From positions 11,767-75,766 of the forward strand of contig DATBHM010000065.1 of NCBI GenBank assembly GCA_036557505.1: a stretch of 64,000 nt of DNA, read 5' to 3'. This DNA is from DATBHM01 sp036557505 (GTDB lineage: Bacteria; Actinomycetota; UBA4738; JACQTL01). Shown here in pieces: positions 33,829 to 42,496 of the stretch. Below the pieces are notes generated by a model, which saw only the letters and a program-made list of their open reading frames with translations, was not told the origin of the DNA and did not search any database. Numbering within the stretch: the stretch's first letter is position 1; each line of letters begins with the position of its first letter. The position numbers were made by a program, and so were the translations under genes.

Positions 33829-34551
33829 GTGACCGCCGACCGGCAGGTTCGATCCACCCGCGTCCTGGCCCTGCTGTTCTGCCTCGCCGGAGCCATCGCG
33901 ATCGTGCTCGGATGGAACGCCGCGGCCGAGCGCGCCTCGGTCACCTCCCAGCTGCCGTACGTGCTGTCCGGCGGCGCCGCGGGGATCGGGCTGTTGACGT
34001 TCGGTGTCGGGCTGCTGCTCGTCGCCCAGCTCCGGGCGGAACGCCGCCGGGTGACCGGGGTGCTCCAGCTGATGGGCGCGGGGGTGGTCTCGCGGGCCAG
34101 GGCCTCGCTGGCCGGCGCCGCCTCCGGCGAAGGCGACGGAACGGCCCCCGCTGCGGACGAGGCCGAAGGCGACGGGAAGGCCGCTCCGGCCGATCGACCC
34201 GGCGGCGAACGTGCCGGATTGGCGATGCGGAGCGCCAAGGTCGTGGCCCTGGTCCTGGCGGTGGCCGGGTTCGCGACGATCGCGCTCGGGTGGAGCGGGA
34301 TGACGAACGCGTCCACCGCCGACCAGCAGCTTCCGTACCTGCTCTCGGGCGGGTTCGGTGGGATGGCCCTGATCGTGTCCGCCATGGGGCTCCTCCTGGT
34401 GGCCCAGATCCGGGCCGAGCGGCGGAAGCTCACCGACGTTCTGGCGGTCATGGCGGTGGCCGTCGGGCAGGCCGCGTCGCCGGGCCCGGCCACGGCGCAC
34501 GGTGCTCCGATCGCGGGCGAGCCGCCGGCCCAGCACGCCGCCGCGAGCTGA
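33829..34551 (+). CDS. Internally duplicated four-helix membrane protein
   Basis: 240 aa from GTG 33829, eight bases after SD GAGGAAGGG. Two homologous halves each carry two TM helices: QLPYVLSGGAAGIGLLTFGV then LLLVAQLRAERRRVTGVL, and QLPYLLSGGFGGMALIVSAM then LLLVAQIRAERRKLTDVL. A charged linker (EGDGTAPAADEAEGDGKAA) joins them. No catalytic motif; function unknown. Confidence 0.75.
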   Translation: MTADRQVRSTRVLALLFCLAGAIAIVLGWNAAAERASVTSQLPYVLSGGAAGIGLLTFGVGLLLVAQLRAERRRVTGVLQLMGAGVVSRARASLAGAASGEGDGTAPAADEAEGDGKAAPADRPGGERAGLAMRSAKVVALVLAVAGFATIALGWSGMTNASTADQQLPYLLSGGFGGMALIVSAMGLLLVAQIRAERRKLTDVLAVMAVAVGQAASPGPATAHGAPIAGEPPAQHAAAS

Positions 34552-34584
34552 GCGGCGCCCCCCGGGGCGTGCGACGATCCCGGG

Positions 34585-34977
34585 GTGAGCGCGTCGGGGC
34601 GGGGGGAGGCCGTCCGCGGGTTCTGGGCGGCGATCGAGCGGAGGGATTGGACTGCTGCGAGATCCCTCCTCGACGACGCCTGCGTGACCGAGTGGCCGCA
34701 CTCACGGGAGCGGTTCGACGGAGGGGACGCGTACATCGAGGTGAACCGCGCCTACCCGGAGGGGTGGCACATCACCGTGCTCCGCGTCGCGGCGGACGGC
34801 GATCTGGTCGCGTCCGAGGTCCGCGTGGACCAGGGCGACGACGTGTTCTTCGCCGCCTCGTACTTCGAGTTCGGCCCCGCCGGGAAGGTCGTGCGGCTGC
34901 ACGAGCTGTGGGTGACGTCGCCGTACGAGGACCCGGCATCCTGGCGCGCCCCGTGGTCGCGCCGGCTCGACCTCTGA
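34585..34977 (+). CDS. SnoaL-like / NTF2-fold protein
   Basis: 130 aa from GTG 34585. RGFWAAIERRDWTAARSLLD, then FDGGDAYIEVNRAYPEGWHI, then VFFAASYFEFGPAGKVVRLHELW fits the cone-shaped SnoaL/NTF2 fold used by small isomerases, hydrolases and stress proteins. No conserved active-site pair can be assigned. Confidence 0.78.
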   Translation: MSASGRGEAVRGFWAAIERRDWTAARSLLDDACVTEWPHSRERFDGGDAYIEVNRAYPEGWHITVLRVAADGDLVASEVRVDQGDDVFFAASYFEFGPAGKVVRLHELWVTSPYEDPASWRAPWSRRLDL

Positions 34978-35036
34978 GCGCAGGCCCGAGGGGACCAGGT
35001 TTCGGATCGGGGCCGTGCGGGAATCCACCCCACGCC

Positions 35037-36164
35037 ATGCTCCATGCCCGAGGGGGACGGCGAGGGTCGGCCCGCCCAGACGTCCCCACCACGCGATTGG
35101 GCTCCCGACCGGCCGGTTCGGCGCGGCGCCGGCGAGCCAGCCTGGCGGCGGTCGTCTGCGCCGTCGTGGCGATCGCCGTCGTGGGAACGGCGTGCGGCCA
35201 GTACCCCGGCGTCCATCGCGCCGCCCTGCACGAGCGGCCGGCCTCGGCATCGCAACCCCCGTCGAGCCCGGTCTCGGGCACCGGCGCACGCCCCGGGGGG
35301 TCGAGGAGCGTGGCCGACGGGGCCTCGGGTCCGGGACCGCACGCCGTCAGGGGCGGCGGTGGGAACGAGTTGGATCTCTCGAAGGTCTTTCCGGTGCACC
35401 GAACATGGGGAGGCTCCCGCACGGATTCCCGCGGCGGCGGTTCGAAGGGGTCGCCTGCCGGTTCCTCGAATGGCTCCTCCTCGGGTGGCTCGAATGGCGG
35501 TTCGTCGAAGGGCGGCTCCGGGGCCGCGACGGGGAAGCCCCGGAAGGTCTCCGGTTCCCCGAAGGTCCGCGGGGAGGACGGGGCCCACCCGGGCCCGCCC
35601 GACATCCAGGGCCATGTGACGCCGGGCCAGGTCCCGCCGGGGTCCCTCGACCTCGCGGAGCTCGTCTCCCGCGAGACCGTCCAGGGAGCGAAATACAACT
35701 CGACGGTGCTCCCGAAGGGGTTCCCCTTCCTGATCTGCCCGGTGCAAGGGACGTACTCCTACTCGGACAGCTACGGAGCGCCGCGGTACACGGGCGGCTA
35801 CCACCCCCACGCCGGCGTCGACATCTTCGCCGACCAGGGAACGCCCATCGCGGCGCCGTTCGACGGGTACGTGTCCCGTGATCCGAACACGTTGGGCGGG
35901 AACGCCGTCGAGGTGAAGGGTGCTCAGGGCTACGTGTACATGGCGCACCTGGTCGCGTACGGGATCACGGATCGGTACGTGAAGGCGGGAACCGTGGTCG
36001 GATTCGTGGGCAACACGGGCGACGCGCAGGGCACCTCGTTCCACGACCACTTCGAGTGGCACCCCGACGCGGTGGCGCCGTACGACCGGCAGATCTCCGG
36101 GACGAACGGCGCCGTCGACCCGTTCCCGTACCTGCAGGTCGTCTGTCCGCCCACGGAGCGCTGA
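35037..36164 (+). CDS. M23-family peptidase lipoprotein
   Basis: 375 aa from ATG 35037. A twin-Arg-rich leader and hydrophobic segment end near VGTAC, a probable lipobox. A long Ser/Gly/Lys low-complexity linker (~110-170) follows. The C-terminal LytM domain has zinc ligands in GGYHPHAGVDIFADQGTPIA (His-x3-Asp) and SFHDHFEWHP (HxH). GYVYMAHLVAYG and VKAGTVVGFVGNTGDAQG complete it. Likely a peptidoglycan endopeptidase or amidase activator at the cell surface. Confidence 0.88.
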   Translation: MLHARGGRRGSARPDVPTTRLGSRPAGSARRRRASLAAVVCAVVAIAVVGTACGQYPGVHRAALHERPASASQPPSSPVSGTGARPGGSRSVADGASGPGPHAVRGGGGNELDLSKVFPVHRTWGGSRTDSRGGGSKGSPAGSSNGSSSGGSNGGSSKGGSGAATGKPRKVSGSPKVRGEDGAHPGPPDIQGHVTPGQVPPGSLDLAELVSRETVQGAKYNSTVLPKGFPFLICPVQGTYSYSDSYGAPRYTGGYHPHAGVDIFADQGTPIAAPFDGYVSRDPNTLGGNAVEVKGAQGYVYMAHLVAYGITDRYVKAGTVVGFVGNTGDAQGTSFHDHFEWHPDAVAPYDRQISGTNGAVDPFPYLQVVCPPTER

Positions 36165-36196
36165 ACTCGGCGCGCCGGTTCCGAACGACCCGCTGC

Positions 36197-36202
36197 TACA
36201 GT
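36197..36202 (+). promoter_or_regulatory. Leaderless -10 hexamer (TACAGT) of the MptB-like gene
   Basis: TACAGT ends 8 nt before GTG 36211, with no SD between. Confidence 0.5.
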
Positions 36203-36210
36203 CGCCGGAC

Positions 36211-37923
36211 GTGACGACGACACGGGAACGGTCCCGGGTTCGTGACCCCGGGCGACCGTCGATTCCCTCCCGGCCGGCCCTCACCGCCGATCTCGCCGTG
36301 GTGGCCATGCTCGTCGCCGTGGCCCTCCTCGTGGCCGTGGCGGCCATGAAGCCGTCGCCCATCTCGCCGACGCTGCCCAAGGGCGCGGGCTCCGGCAAGG
36401 CGCTCGGGTCGCTGGCGGGGATGCTGGGTCTCCAGGGGTGGACCGGGACGCATCGGGCGGACCTCTCGATCGTGGTCATGTTCGTGTTCGCGGGGGCGTT
36501 CCTGTTCGGGCTGCGGGAGGCGTGGCACGGGCGGCTCTCGTCGCGGAAGGTGCTGTGGTTCGGGATCGCGCTCGTGGTGGTGGCGACGGTGGTGCCGCTG
36601 CTCGAGTCACGGGACGTGTACTCGTACGCGCTGTACGGCCGGATCGCGGGGATCTACCACAGGAATCCCTACGTCGCGATCCCTCGGGACTTCCCGAACG
36701 ACTCCCTGTATCCGTTCGTCGGGCCGGTGTGGCGCGATACACCCGCCGTGTACGGGCCGGCGTTCACGATGCTCTCCGGGCTGCTCGCGAGGACGACCTC
36801 CAGCACGGTCGGGCTGATCTGGGCGTTCAAGCTGATCGGGGGCGCCGCCGCCATCGGGACGCTCGCGCTGGTCGCATGGATCGCTCGGCGGGTGGCGCCG
36901 GGCCGGGCGGCGTTCGCCGTCGCGCTGTTCGGCTGGAACCCGGCGATCATCGCGTACGCGGTGGGCGGCGGGCACAACGACCTGCTGGTCGCGCTGTGCA
37001 TCGCCGGCGCCCTGGCCCTGCTGATCAAAGGCGGTGTGTTCGAACGGATCCGGGCACCGGGAGCCACGGCCCCAACCGGATGGCCACGGTACGAGCTGGT
37101 CGCGGTGGGACTGTTGACGTTGGGGACCCTGGTGAAGGCGAGCGCCGGACCGGCCCTGGTACTGGCCGTCGTGGCGGGGGCGGCCGCGCGGCCCCGGGGG
37201 AGCCGGCTGCGCCTGGTGGCGATCGAGGCCGCGGTGGTCGTGGGACTGGCTGTGGTCTTCGGCGCGCCGTTCTGGCAGACCAAGAACCCGACGCTCGGCG
37301 TGGCCGACCTGGCCACGCACCGGGGGTGGGTGACGGCCGTGCGGCTCCTGCTCGCGACGCTCGGGGGGATCGCCGAGAACCTGTGGGGCGGCGCCGGCCG
37401 GAGCGCCGTGGAGGCCGTGATCCGGATCTCGGTCACCCTGGCGGCCGTGGCGGCGCTCGTGCTGATCGCGATCGCCGTCGTCCGGCGAACCCGCGGGCGC
37501 GCGGGCGCCTCCTGGTCGGCGCCCGCCGAGGGTGCCGCCTGGGCCTGGGGGATGCTGGTGTTCATCCTGGCCGCGCCCGTGCTGCTGCCCTGGTACGTGG
37601 CGTGGACGCTGCCGGTCGCCTGGCTGCTGCCCCGGGCCGGCCGAAACCTCGTCGTCGCGCTGTCCTGCCTGCTGGTGGTGACGCATTCCATCGCGAACCC
37701 CGTGCTGAGCTCGCGGCAGTACGGTTTCGTGCTGCTGGTCGGGCACGACGTCGTCGGCCCGATCATGCTCGTGGCGCTGGTATGGGCGGTCCTGGCGGCG
37801 GTCCGGCTCGCCCGGGGTCGCCTACCGCTGGAGGACCCCACGCTCGGCGGGGGCGTCCTCGGTCGTCCCGCGACGGCCGCGGCGGAACGCCAGCGCGTAG
37901 CCGCCGGCACCGACGGCGACTGA
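36211..37923 (+). CDS. MptB-like polyprenol-phosphomannose-dependent mannosyltransferase
   Basis: 570 aa, GT-C fold with about 12 TM helices. The first large loop has Asp135 in SRDVYSYALYGRIA, then RNPYVAIPRDFPNDSLYPF and WRDTPAVYGPAFTM, a pattern shared with actinobacterial MptA/MptB alpha-1,6-mannosyltransferases. GGGHNDLLVALCIAG is a second family motif. It would extend a lipomannan- or glycolipid-type backbone from a polyprenyl-phosphate donor. Its 3' end overlaps the next, convergent gene by 102 nt. Confidence 0.82.
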   Translation: MTTTRERSRVRDPGRPSIPSRPALTADLAVVAMLVAVALLVAVAAMKPSPISPTLPKGAGSGKALGSLAGMLGLQGWTGTHRADLSIVVMFVFAGAFLFGLREAWHGRLSSRKVLWFGIALVVVATVVPLLESRDVYSYALYGRIAGIYHRNPYVAIPRDFPNDSLYPFVGPVWRDTPAVYGPAFTMLSGLLARTTSSTVGLIWAFKLIGGAAAIGTLALVAWIARRVAPGRAAFAVALFGWNPAIIAYAVGGGHNDLLVALCIAGALALLIKGGVFERIRAPGATAPTGWPRYELVAVGLLTLGTLVKASAGPALVLAVVAGAAARPRGSRLRLVAIEAAVVVGLAVVFGAPFWQTKNPTLGVADLATHRGWVTAVRLLLATLGGIAENLWGGAGRSAVEAVIRISVTLAAVAALVLIAIAVVRRTRGRAGASWSAPAEGAAWAWGMLVFILAAPVLLPWYVAWTLPVAWLLPRAGRNLVVALSCLLVVTHSIANPVLSSRQYGFVLLVGHDVVGPIMLVALVWAVLAAVRLARGRLPLEDPTLGGGVLGRPATAAAERQRVAAGTDGD

Positions 37924-39705
37924 CAGCAGGACCGGCACCGGTCCGGTCAGGCGGACGCCCAGCCGGTCGAGCGCAATCCCGGCCAGCGCGAGCATGGCGA
38001 TCCCCGTGGCGAGCGAGAGACCCAATGCCGCCGGACCCCGGGCGATCAGCGCGCGCGTCCAGCCGAATCCCACGATCCCGACGAGCGAGAGGGCCTCGAT
38101 GGCCGCCAGGACCGTCCGCCAGATCGGCGCGGGGCGGAGCGGCGCGGCGGGGATCGACGTTGCCGTGGCCCCGCCGATGACCACCACGCCCGGTCCGGCC
38201 GCCCGGCCGATCGACGCGGCGGCCGCGAAGCCATGTTCGTTCATGGGGCGGAGCACGATCGCCACGGGCCGGGTCGTCGAGCCGGCGAGCGCTCGGCGGA
38301 GATCGGCCAGATACAGGGCCGAGAGGCGGTCGTGGAGGGTGTCGCCTGCGCCGGTCGGGCGGCCGGCGAGGAAGTCGGCCGCGGTGCCGACGACGACGTG
38401 GACGTCGCGGATGCGGTCGGGGGGGACGGCGCTCCGGAGCTCGTTCGCCCATCGGGGGACGTCCAGCCCGGGGTGGTCGCGTCCGTCCACGACGAACACG
38501 ACCGGAGTCCCGGCGGGGAGCGCCGCCACGACCCCGGCGGCGGTCGCGGCGGCGGCCATCTCGTCGTCCCGGAAGAACTGCGCGGCGTGCCGCCAGGCCA
38601 GCACGGAGCCCACCGCGACGGCCGCGACCGCGACGACGGCAACGACCCGCGTCCAGGCGTGCCGGCTGCCGCTCGCCCACAGCCACACGACACCCAGCGC
38701 CGCCAGCACGGGAAGCGAGAACGCGAACGACAGGAACCGCTCCGCCGGCAGGAGAGCGGTGAGCAGGGCCGCGACCACGCCCAGGCCCGTCAGGGCGATC
38801 CAGGCCACCAGCGTCCTCAGGGCGAATCCCGGCCCGTCCCCGTCGTCGTTCCAGCGGGCCGCGGTTCCGACGGCGGCGAGGGGGACGTAGACGAACGGGA
38901 GGTACCGCACCCAGCTCCCCGCGAACCGCGACCGGTACAGGTCGTGCAGCCGGCCCGACAGGCCGGCCCGGCGGAGGAACGCGTCCTTCGAGGTGTCGGC
39001 CCCGGCGATCGCGCCCGGGCCCCACGCGAGGAGGGAGAGGAACCCGGCCCCGGCGATGGCGGCCCCTCCTGCCAGCGCGCCGAGGGCCGCCCGGTCGTGC
39101 CGACCGGCGAGGGGGGACTGCCCCCGCCGGCGGCGGGTCCACCCGTCCCACGCCACGGTCGCCAATAGGATTCCGGCGCCCAAGGCCGCGAACGCGAAGT
39201 GGCAGAGGGCCGCGGCGCCGAGGAGGACCGCCGCGGCGGCGGTTCGCCGCCGGACGAGGGCGGCCAGGGCGGCGACGAACAGGGCGGCCGCGGCCAGGCT
39301 CGCCAGGTACCCGTTGGCCAGGTTCGCCGCGTACCACCCCGCGAACAGCCCCGACAGGACCGCCGACGACATCGACCAGGTCGCACACAGCACCAGGCCG
39401 GCGGCCGCGAGCCCGACCGCCACCGGGAGCACCAGGCCGACCGCCGCGACCGCCTCGGTGGTGGACAGGTTGAGGGTGCCTCCCACGACGAGGACCAGCG
39501 CCGGGACCCCGGGCCGCGACCCGACCGCGGACAGGCCGTCGTGTCCGGCCAGCCTGGCCCACCACGTGTACACGGGCGAATCGGCCCCGATCGCGAAGTG
39601 GTAGCCACGGATGACCGTCGGCGCGAGGAAGAAGGCCGCCAGGATCAGGCCCACGGCCACGAGCCAGCGGGCCGATCGCGAGTCCCGCTCGCCGGTCCCG
39701 GACAC
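37822..39705 (-). CDS. Large polytopic membrane protein, possible GT-C-type enzyme
   Basis: 627 aa from GTG 39705, about 13 hydrophobic segments. The first loop carries YHFAIGADSPVYTWWARLAG and SAVGSRPGVPALVLVVGG, with an acidic residue where GT-C transferases keep theirs. A soluble ~150-residue insertion near the C-terminus contains VVFVVDGRDHPGLDV and RPVAIVLRPMNEHG. Neighbouring MptB and another polytopic protein suggest envelope glycan work. No firm family match. Confidence 0.7.
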   Translation of the reverse strand: MSGTGERDSRSARWLVAVGLILAAFFLAPTVIRGYHFAIGADSPVYTWWARLAGHDGLSAVGSRPGVPALVLVVGGTLNLSTTEAVAAVGLVLPVAVGLAAAGLVLCATWSMSSAVLSGLFAGWYAANLANGYLASLAAAALFVAALAALVRRRTAAAAVLLGAAALCHFAFAALGAGILLATVAWDGWTRRRRGQSPLAGRHDRAALGALAGGAAIAGAGFLSLLAWGPGAIAGADTSKDAFLRRAGLSGRLHDLYRSRFAGSWVRYLPFVYVPLAAVGTAARWNDDGDGPGFALRTLVAWIALTGLGVVAALLTALLPAERFLSFAFSLPVLAALGVVWLWASGSRHAWTRVVAVVAVAAVAVGSVLAWRHAAQFFRDDEMAAAATAAGVVAALPAGTPVVFVVDGRDHPGLDVPRWANELRSAVPPDRIRDVHVVVGTAADFLAGRPTGAGDTLHDRLSALYLADLRRALAGSTTRPVAIVLRPMNEHGFAAAASIGRAAGPGVVVIGGATATSIPAAPLRPAPIWRTVLAAIEALSLVGIVGFGWTRALIARGPAALGLSLATGIAMLALAGIALDRLGVRLTGPVPVLLSVAVGAGGYALAFRRGRRGTTEDAPAERGVLQR

Positions 39706-39711
39706 GGCCGA

Positions 39712-39717
39712 ATGCTA
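39712..39717 (-). promoter_or_regulatory. Leaderless -10 hexamer (TAGCAT) of the 627-aa membrane protein gene
   Basis: TAGCAT on the minus strand ends 6 nt before GTG 39705. Confidence 0.45.
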
Positions 39718-39785
39718 CGCGCCGGCCCGTGGACCCGGGACGCGCCGGTTGACCCCGTTCGCGCGGCTTGCGCATCCTGAACGGC

Positions 39786-41036
39786 ATGACGACGCGGCGG
39801 GCGTTCGCCGATGCGCCGGCGCGGGTCGACGGACGCGACCTCCTGCTCGCGGCCGGGGTCGCCGCGCTCTGCACGGCCCTGCTGTGGTTCCGGACGGACC
39901 ACCTGACGCCGGGGACGCCGTACTTCGGGCTGCCCTGGGACCACCACATGTACATCGCGATGGCCGTGCACGGGCCGTTCGGGTTCCACATCGCGCCGTA
40001 CGGCTGGCGCGTCCTCGCTCCGGCCCTGGTGTGGGCGATGCCGTTCCCGGCGCAGCCGGGGTTCCAGCTCGTGTCGATCGTGACCGTGTGGGGGACGGGG
40101 GTCGCCGTCTGGGTGCTGCTCCGGCGGTTCGGGTTCGATCCACCGATCGCCATCGCCGGGCTGCTGCTGTATTTCGCGGTCGGCTACGCCACGAAGTGGA
40201 CGCTGTTCGACTTCTGGCTGACCGACCCTCTGGCCTTCCTCCTGGCGACGTGCGCCGTGCTGCTCGCCATGTCGGGGCGGGACGTCGCGTTCGCCGTGTG
40301 CCTGGCGCTCGGGACGATGGCGAAGGAGAGCGTGATCTTCGTCGCCCCCCTCGCGTACACCCTGCGGGCGACCCGGCCGTGGGACCGGGGGCTCGCGATG
40401 CGGACGATCGGCGCCACGCTGCCGGCGGTCGCGGTGCTGGTGGCGCTACACGTGGGGATCCCCGGGCGGAACGCCGATCCGGCCTACGTCGCGACGTTCC
40501 CGCCGGCGATCCGCGACAACGTCATCCGGCACTACACGTACGGGTCGGTGCTGCACCACATCGTGGCCAAGCGGGTCGACCACCTGGGCAGCACGCTGAT
40601 CCGAACCGTGTCGGCGTTCGGCCTCGTCGTGCCGGTGCTCGCGGTGATCGGGCTCCGGAGCCCAAGAGCCCGGTCCTTCGCGCTGCGGTCGCTCCCGTTC
40701 CTGCTCCTGGTGCTCACGCAGCTGCTGTTCGCGTACAACACGGAACGGCTGCTGGTGCTCGGCCTGATCGCGGTGGTGCCGCTCGCCACCTGGGGCCTCC
40801 AGCAGCTGATGGAGCTCCGCGGCGCCGGGCCGGCCGTCTACGTCGTCCTCGCGGCCACGGTGTTCGCGGTGCAGCTGGTCGGGATGCACGAGTGGGAACC
40901 GAACCCGCTGGTGCAGCTGGGGATCCTGGCGGTCTTCGTGCCGTTCGTGGGGCCGTGGCGCCCGGGCCGCCGGCGAGGGGCCGCGATGCGCGCCCCGCGC
41001 CCCGCGGGAGCGCCCGCGGCGGTTCCGCCTCCCTGA
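39786..41036 (+). CDS. Polytopic membrane protein
   Basis: 416 aa from ATG 39786 (MTTRRAFAD); an in-frame ATG at 39768 is less likely. About ten TM helices. The first periplasmic loop has GLPWDHHMYIAMAVHGPFGF and YGWRVLAPALVWAMPF; later segments include KWTLFDFWLTDPLAFLLATC and ALGTMAKESVIFVAPLAY. The WDHHMY and FDFWLTDP acidic sites recall lipid-linked-sugar transferases, but the family is not certain. Divergent from the 627-aa membrane protein. Confidence 0.7.
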   Translation: MTTRRAFADAPARVDGRDLLLAAGVAALCTALLWFRTDHLTPGTPYFGLPWDHHMYIAMAVHGPFGFHIAPYGWRVLAPALVWAMPFPAQPGFQLVSIVTVWGTGVAVWVLLRRFGFDPPIAIAGLLLYFAVGYATKWTLFDFWLTDPLAFLLATCAVLLAMSGRDVAFAVCLALGTMAKESVIFVAPLAYTLRATRPWDRGLAMRTIGATLPAVAVLVALHVGIPGRNADPAYVATFPPAIRDNVIRHYTYGSVLHHIVAKRVDHLGSTLIRTVSAFGLVVPVLAVIGLRSPRARSFALRSLPFLLLVLTQLLFAYNTERLLVLGLIAVVPLATWGLQQLMELRGAGPAVYVVLAATVFAVQLVGMHEWEPNPLVQLGILAVFVPFVGPWRPGRRRGAAMRAPRPAGAPAAVPPP

Positions 41037-41080
41037 GGGTGCCCGGGGGGCCGACAACCCTGGGCGGATCGCTCCACCGA

Positions 41081-41086
41081 TAGAAT
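41081..41086 (+). promoter_or_regulatory. Leaderless -10 hexamer (TAGAAT) of the tldD operon
   Basis: TAGAAT ends 9 nt before GTG 41096, without an SD. Confidence 0.55.
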
Positions 41087-41095
41087 CGGCGGTCC

Positions 41096-42496
41096 GTGTC
41101 CTCCGACGGCAATCTCGTCGACCCCTCGCTCGCCCAGGACGTGCTGCGGGCGGCGCTGACGCGGGGCGGTTCGTTCTCGGAGCTGTTCGTCGAGGAGCGA
41201 GCCTCCCTGGCCGTCCGGCTGGACGACGGCCGTATCGAGGAGCTCGACTCGGGGATCGACCGGGGGGCCGGCGTGCGCGTCGTGCAGGGAGCGTCGACGG
41301 GGTACGCGTTCTCCAACCGGCTGGACCCCGAGTCGCTGATGGAGGTGGCCGCCGCGGCGGCCGCGTCCGTCCGGGGTGACGAACCGGGGCGCATCGTCGA
41401 TCTGACGGTCCGGGAGCCTGGCGTCGTGCACGCCGCCGAGCGGGATGCGGCGAGCGTCCCGGCCGAGGCCAAGGTCGCGTGGCTCCGGGAGGCCGACGAG
41501 GCCGGGCGGTCGTTCGACCCCGCGGTCACCCAGGTCGTGGCCGGCTACGGCGACTCGCTGCAGCGGGTGATGATCGCCGCGTCGGACGGGCGGCTGGTGC
41601 GGGAGGACCGCCCGCGCATCCGTCTCGCCGTGCAGGTGGTCGCGGCCCGGGACGGCGTGCTGCAGATCGGCTTCAACGGACCGGCCCTGGTCGCGGGCTC
41701 CGAGTACGTCGACCGGTTCCCCCCGGCCGAGACCGCCCGGGAGGCGGCCCGGCAGGCCGTCGCGATGCTCGACGGCGTCCCGGCGCCGGCGCGGGAGATG
41801 CCGGTGGTGATCGGCCCGGGAGGCGGCGGGGTGCTGTTCCACGAGGCGTGCGGCCACGGGCTCGAGGCCGACCTCATCCAGAAGGAGTCGTCGATCTACC
41901 GCGGCCGCGTCGGCGAGCTGCTGGCCACGCCGCTGCTGAACGGCGTCGACGACGCCACCGTGCCGAACGCGTGGGGCTCGTTCTCATTCGACGACGAGGG
42001 GTGGCCCAGCCAGCGGACCACGCTGTTCACCGAGGGCGTCCTGCAGGGGTACCTGTACGACCGCATCCGCGCCGAACGCGACGGCGTTCCGTCGTCCGGG
42101 AACGGCCGCCGGCAGTCGTACGCGCACGTCCCGATCCCCCGGATGACCAACACCTACATCCTGTCCGGCGACGCCACGGCCGACGGCATCGTGGCCGACA
42201 CGCCGAACGGGTTCTACGCGCGGCGCCTCGGCGGCGGTCAGGTGAACCCCGCGACCGGTGACTTCGTGTTCGGGGTGACGGAGGGATACCTGATCGAGCA
42301 CGGCGAGATCACGTCGCCGGTGCGCGGCGCGAACCTCGTGGGCAACGGCACCGGCATCCTGCAGGGGATCGACGTGCTCGCGGACGACTTCGACGTGTTC
42401 TACGGGATCTGCGGGAAAGAGGGACAGGGCGTCCCCGTGGGCAACGGGAGCCCGACGCTCCGCATCTCGCGCATGACGGTCGGGGGCACGGGGTGA
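41096..42496 (+). CDS. tldD: TldD metalloprotease subunit
   Basis: 466 aa. Zinc-binding HEACGHGLEAD (His249, His253) is the TldD active site; GPGGGGVLFHEACGH precedes it. The N-terminus ELFVEERASLAVRLDDGRIE and late FGVTEGYLIEHGEITSPVRG with GICGKEGQGVPVGNGSPTLR are diagnostic. With TldE it forms a protease that trims peptides, for instance RiPP leaders or antitoxins. First of three coupled genes. Confidence 0.93.
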   Translation: MSSDGNLVDPSLAQDVLRAALTRGGSFSELFVEERASLAVRLDDGRIEELDSGIDRGAGVRVVQGASTGYAFSNRLDPESLMEVAAAAAASVRGDEPGRIVDLTVREPGVVHAAERDAASVPAEAKVAWLREADEAGRSFDPAVTQVVAGYGDSLQRVMIAASDGRLVREDRPRIRLAVQVVAARDGVLQIGFNGPALVAGSEYVDRFPPAETAREAARQAVAMLDGVPAPAREMPVVIGPGGGGVLFHEACGHGLEADLIQKESSIYRGRVGELLATPLLNGVDDATVPNAWGSFSFDDEGWPSQRTTLFTEGVLQGYLYDRIRAERDGVPSSGNGRRQSYAHVPIPRMTNTYILSGDATADGIVADTPNGFYARRLGGGQVNPATGDFVFGVTEGYLIEHGEITSPVRGANLVGNGTGILQGIDVLADDFDVFYGICGKEGQGVPVGNGSPTLRISRMTVGGTG

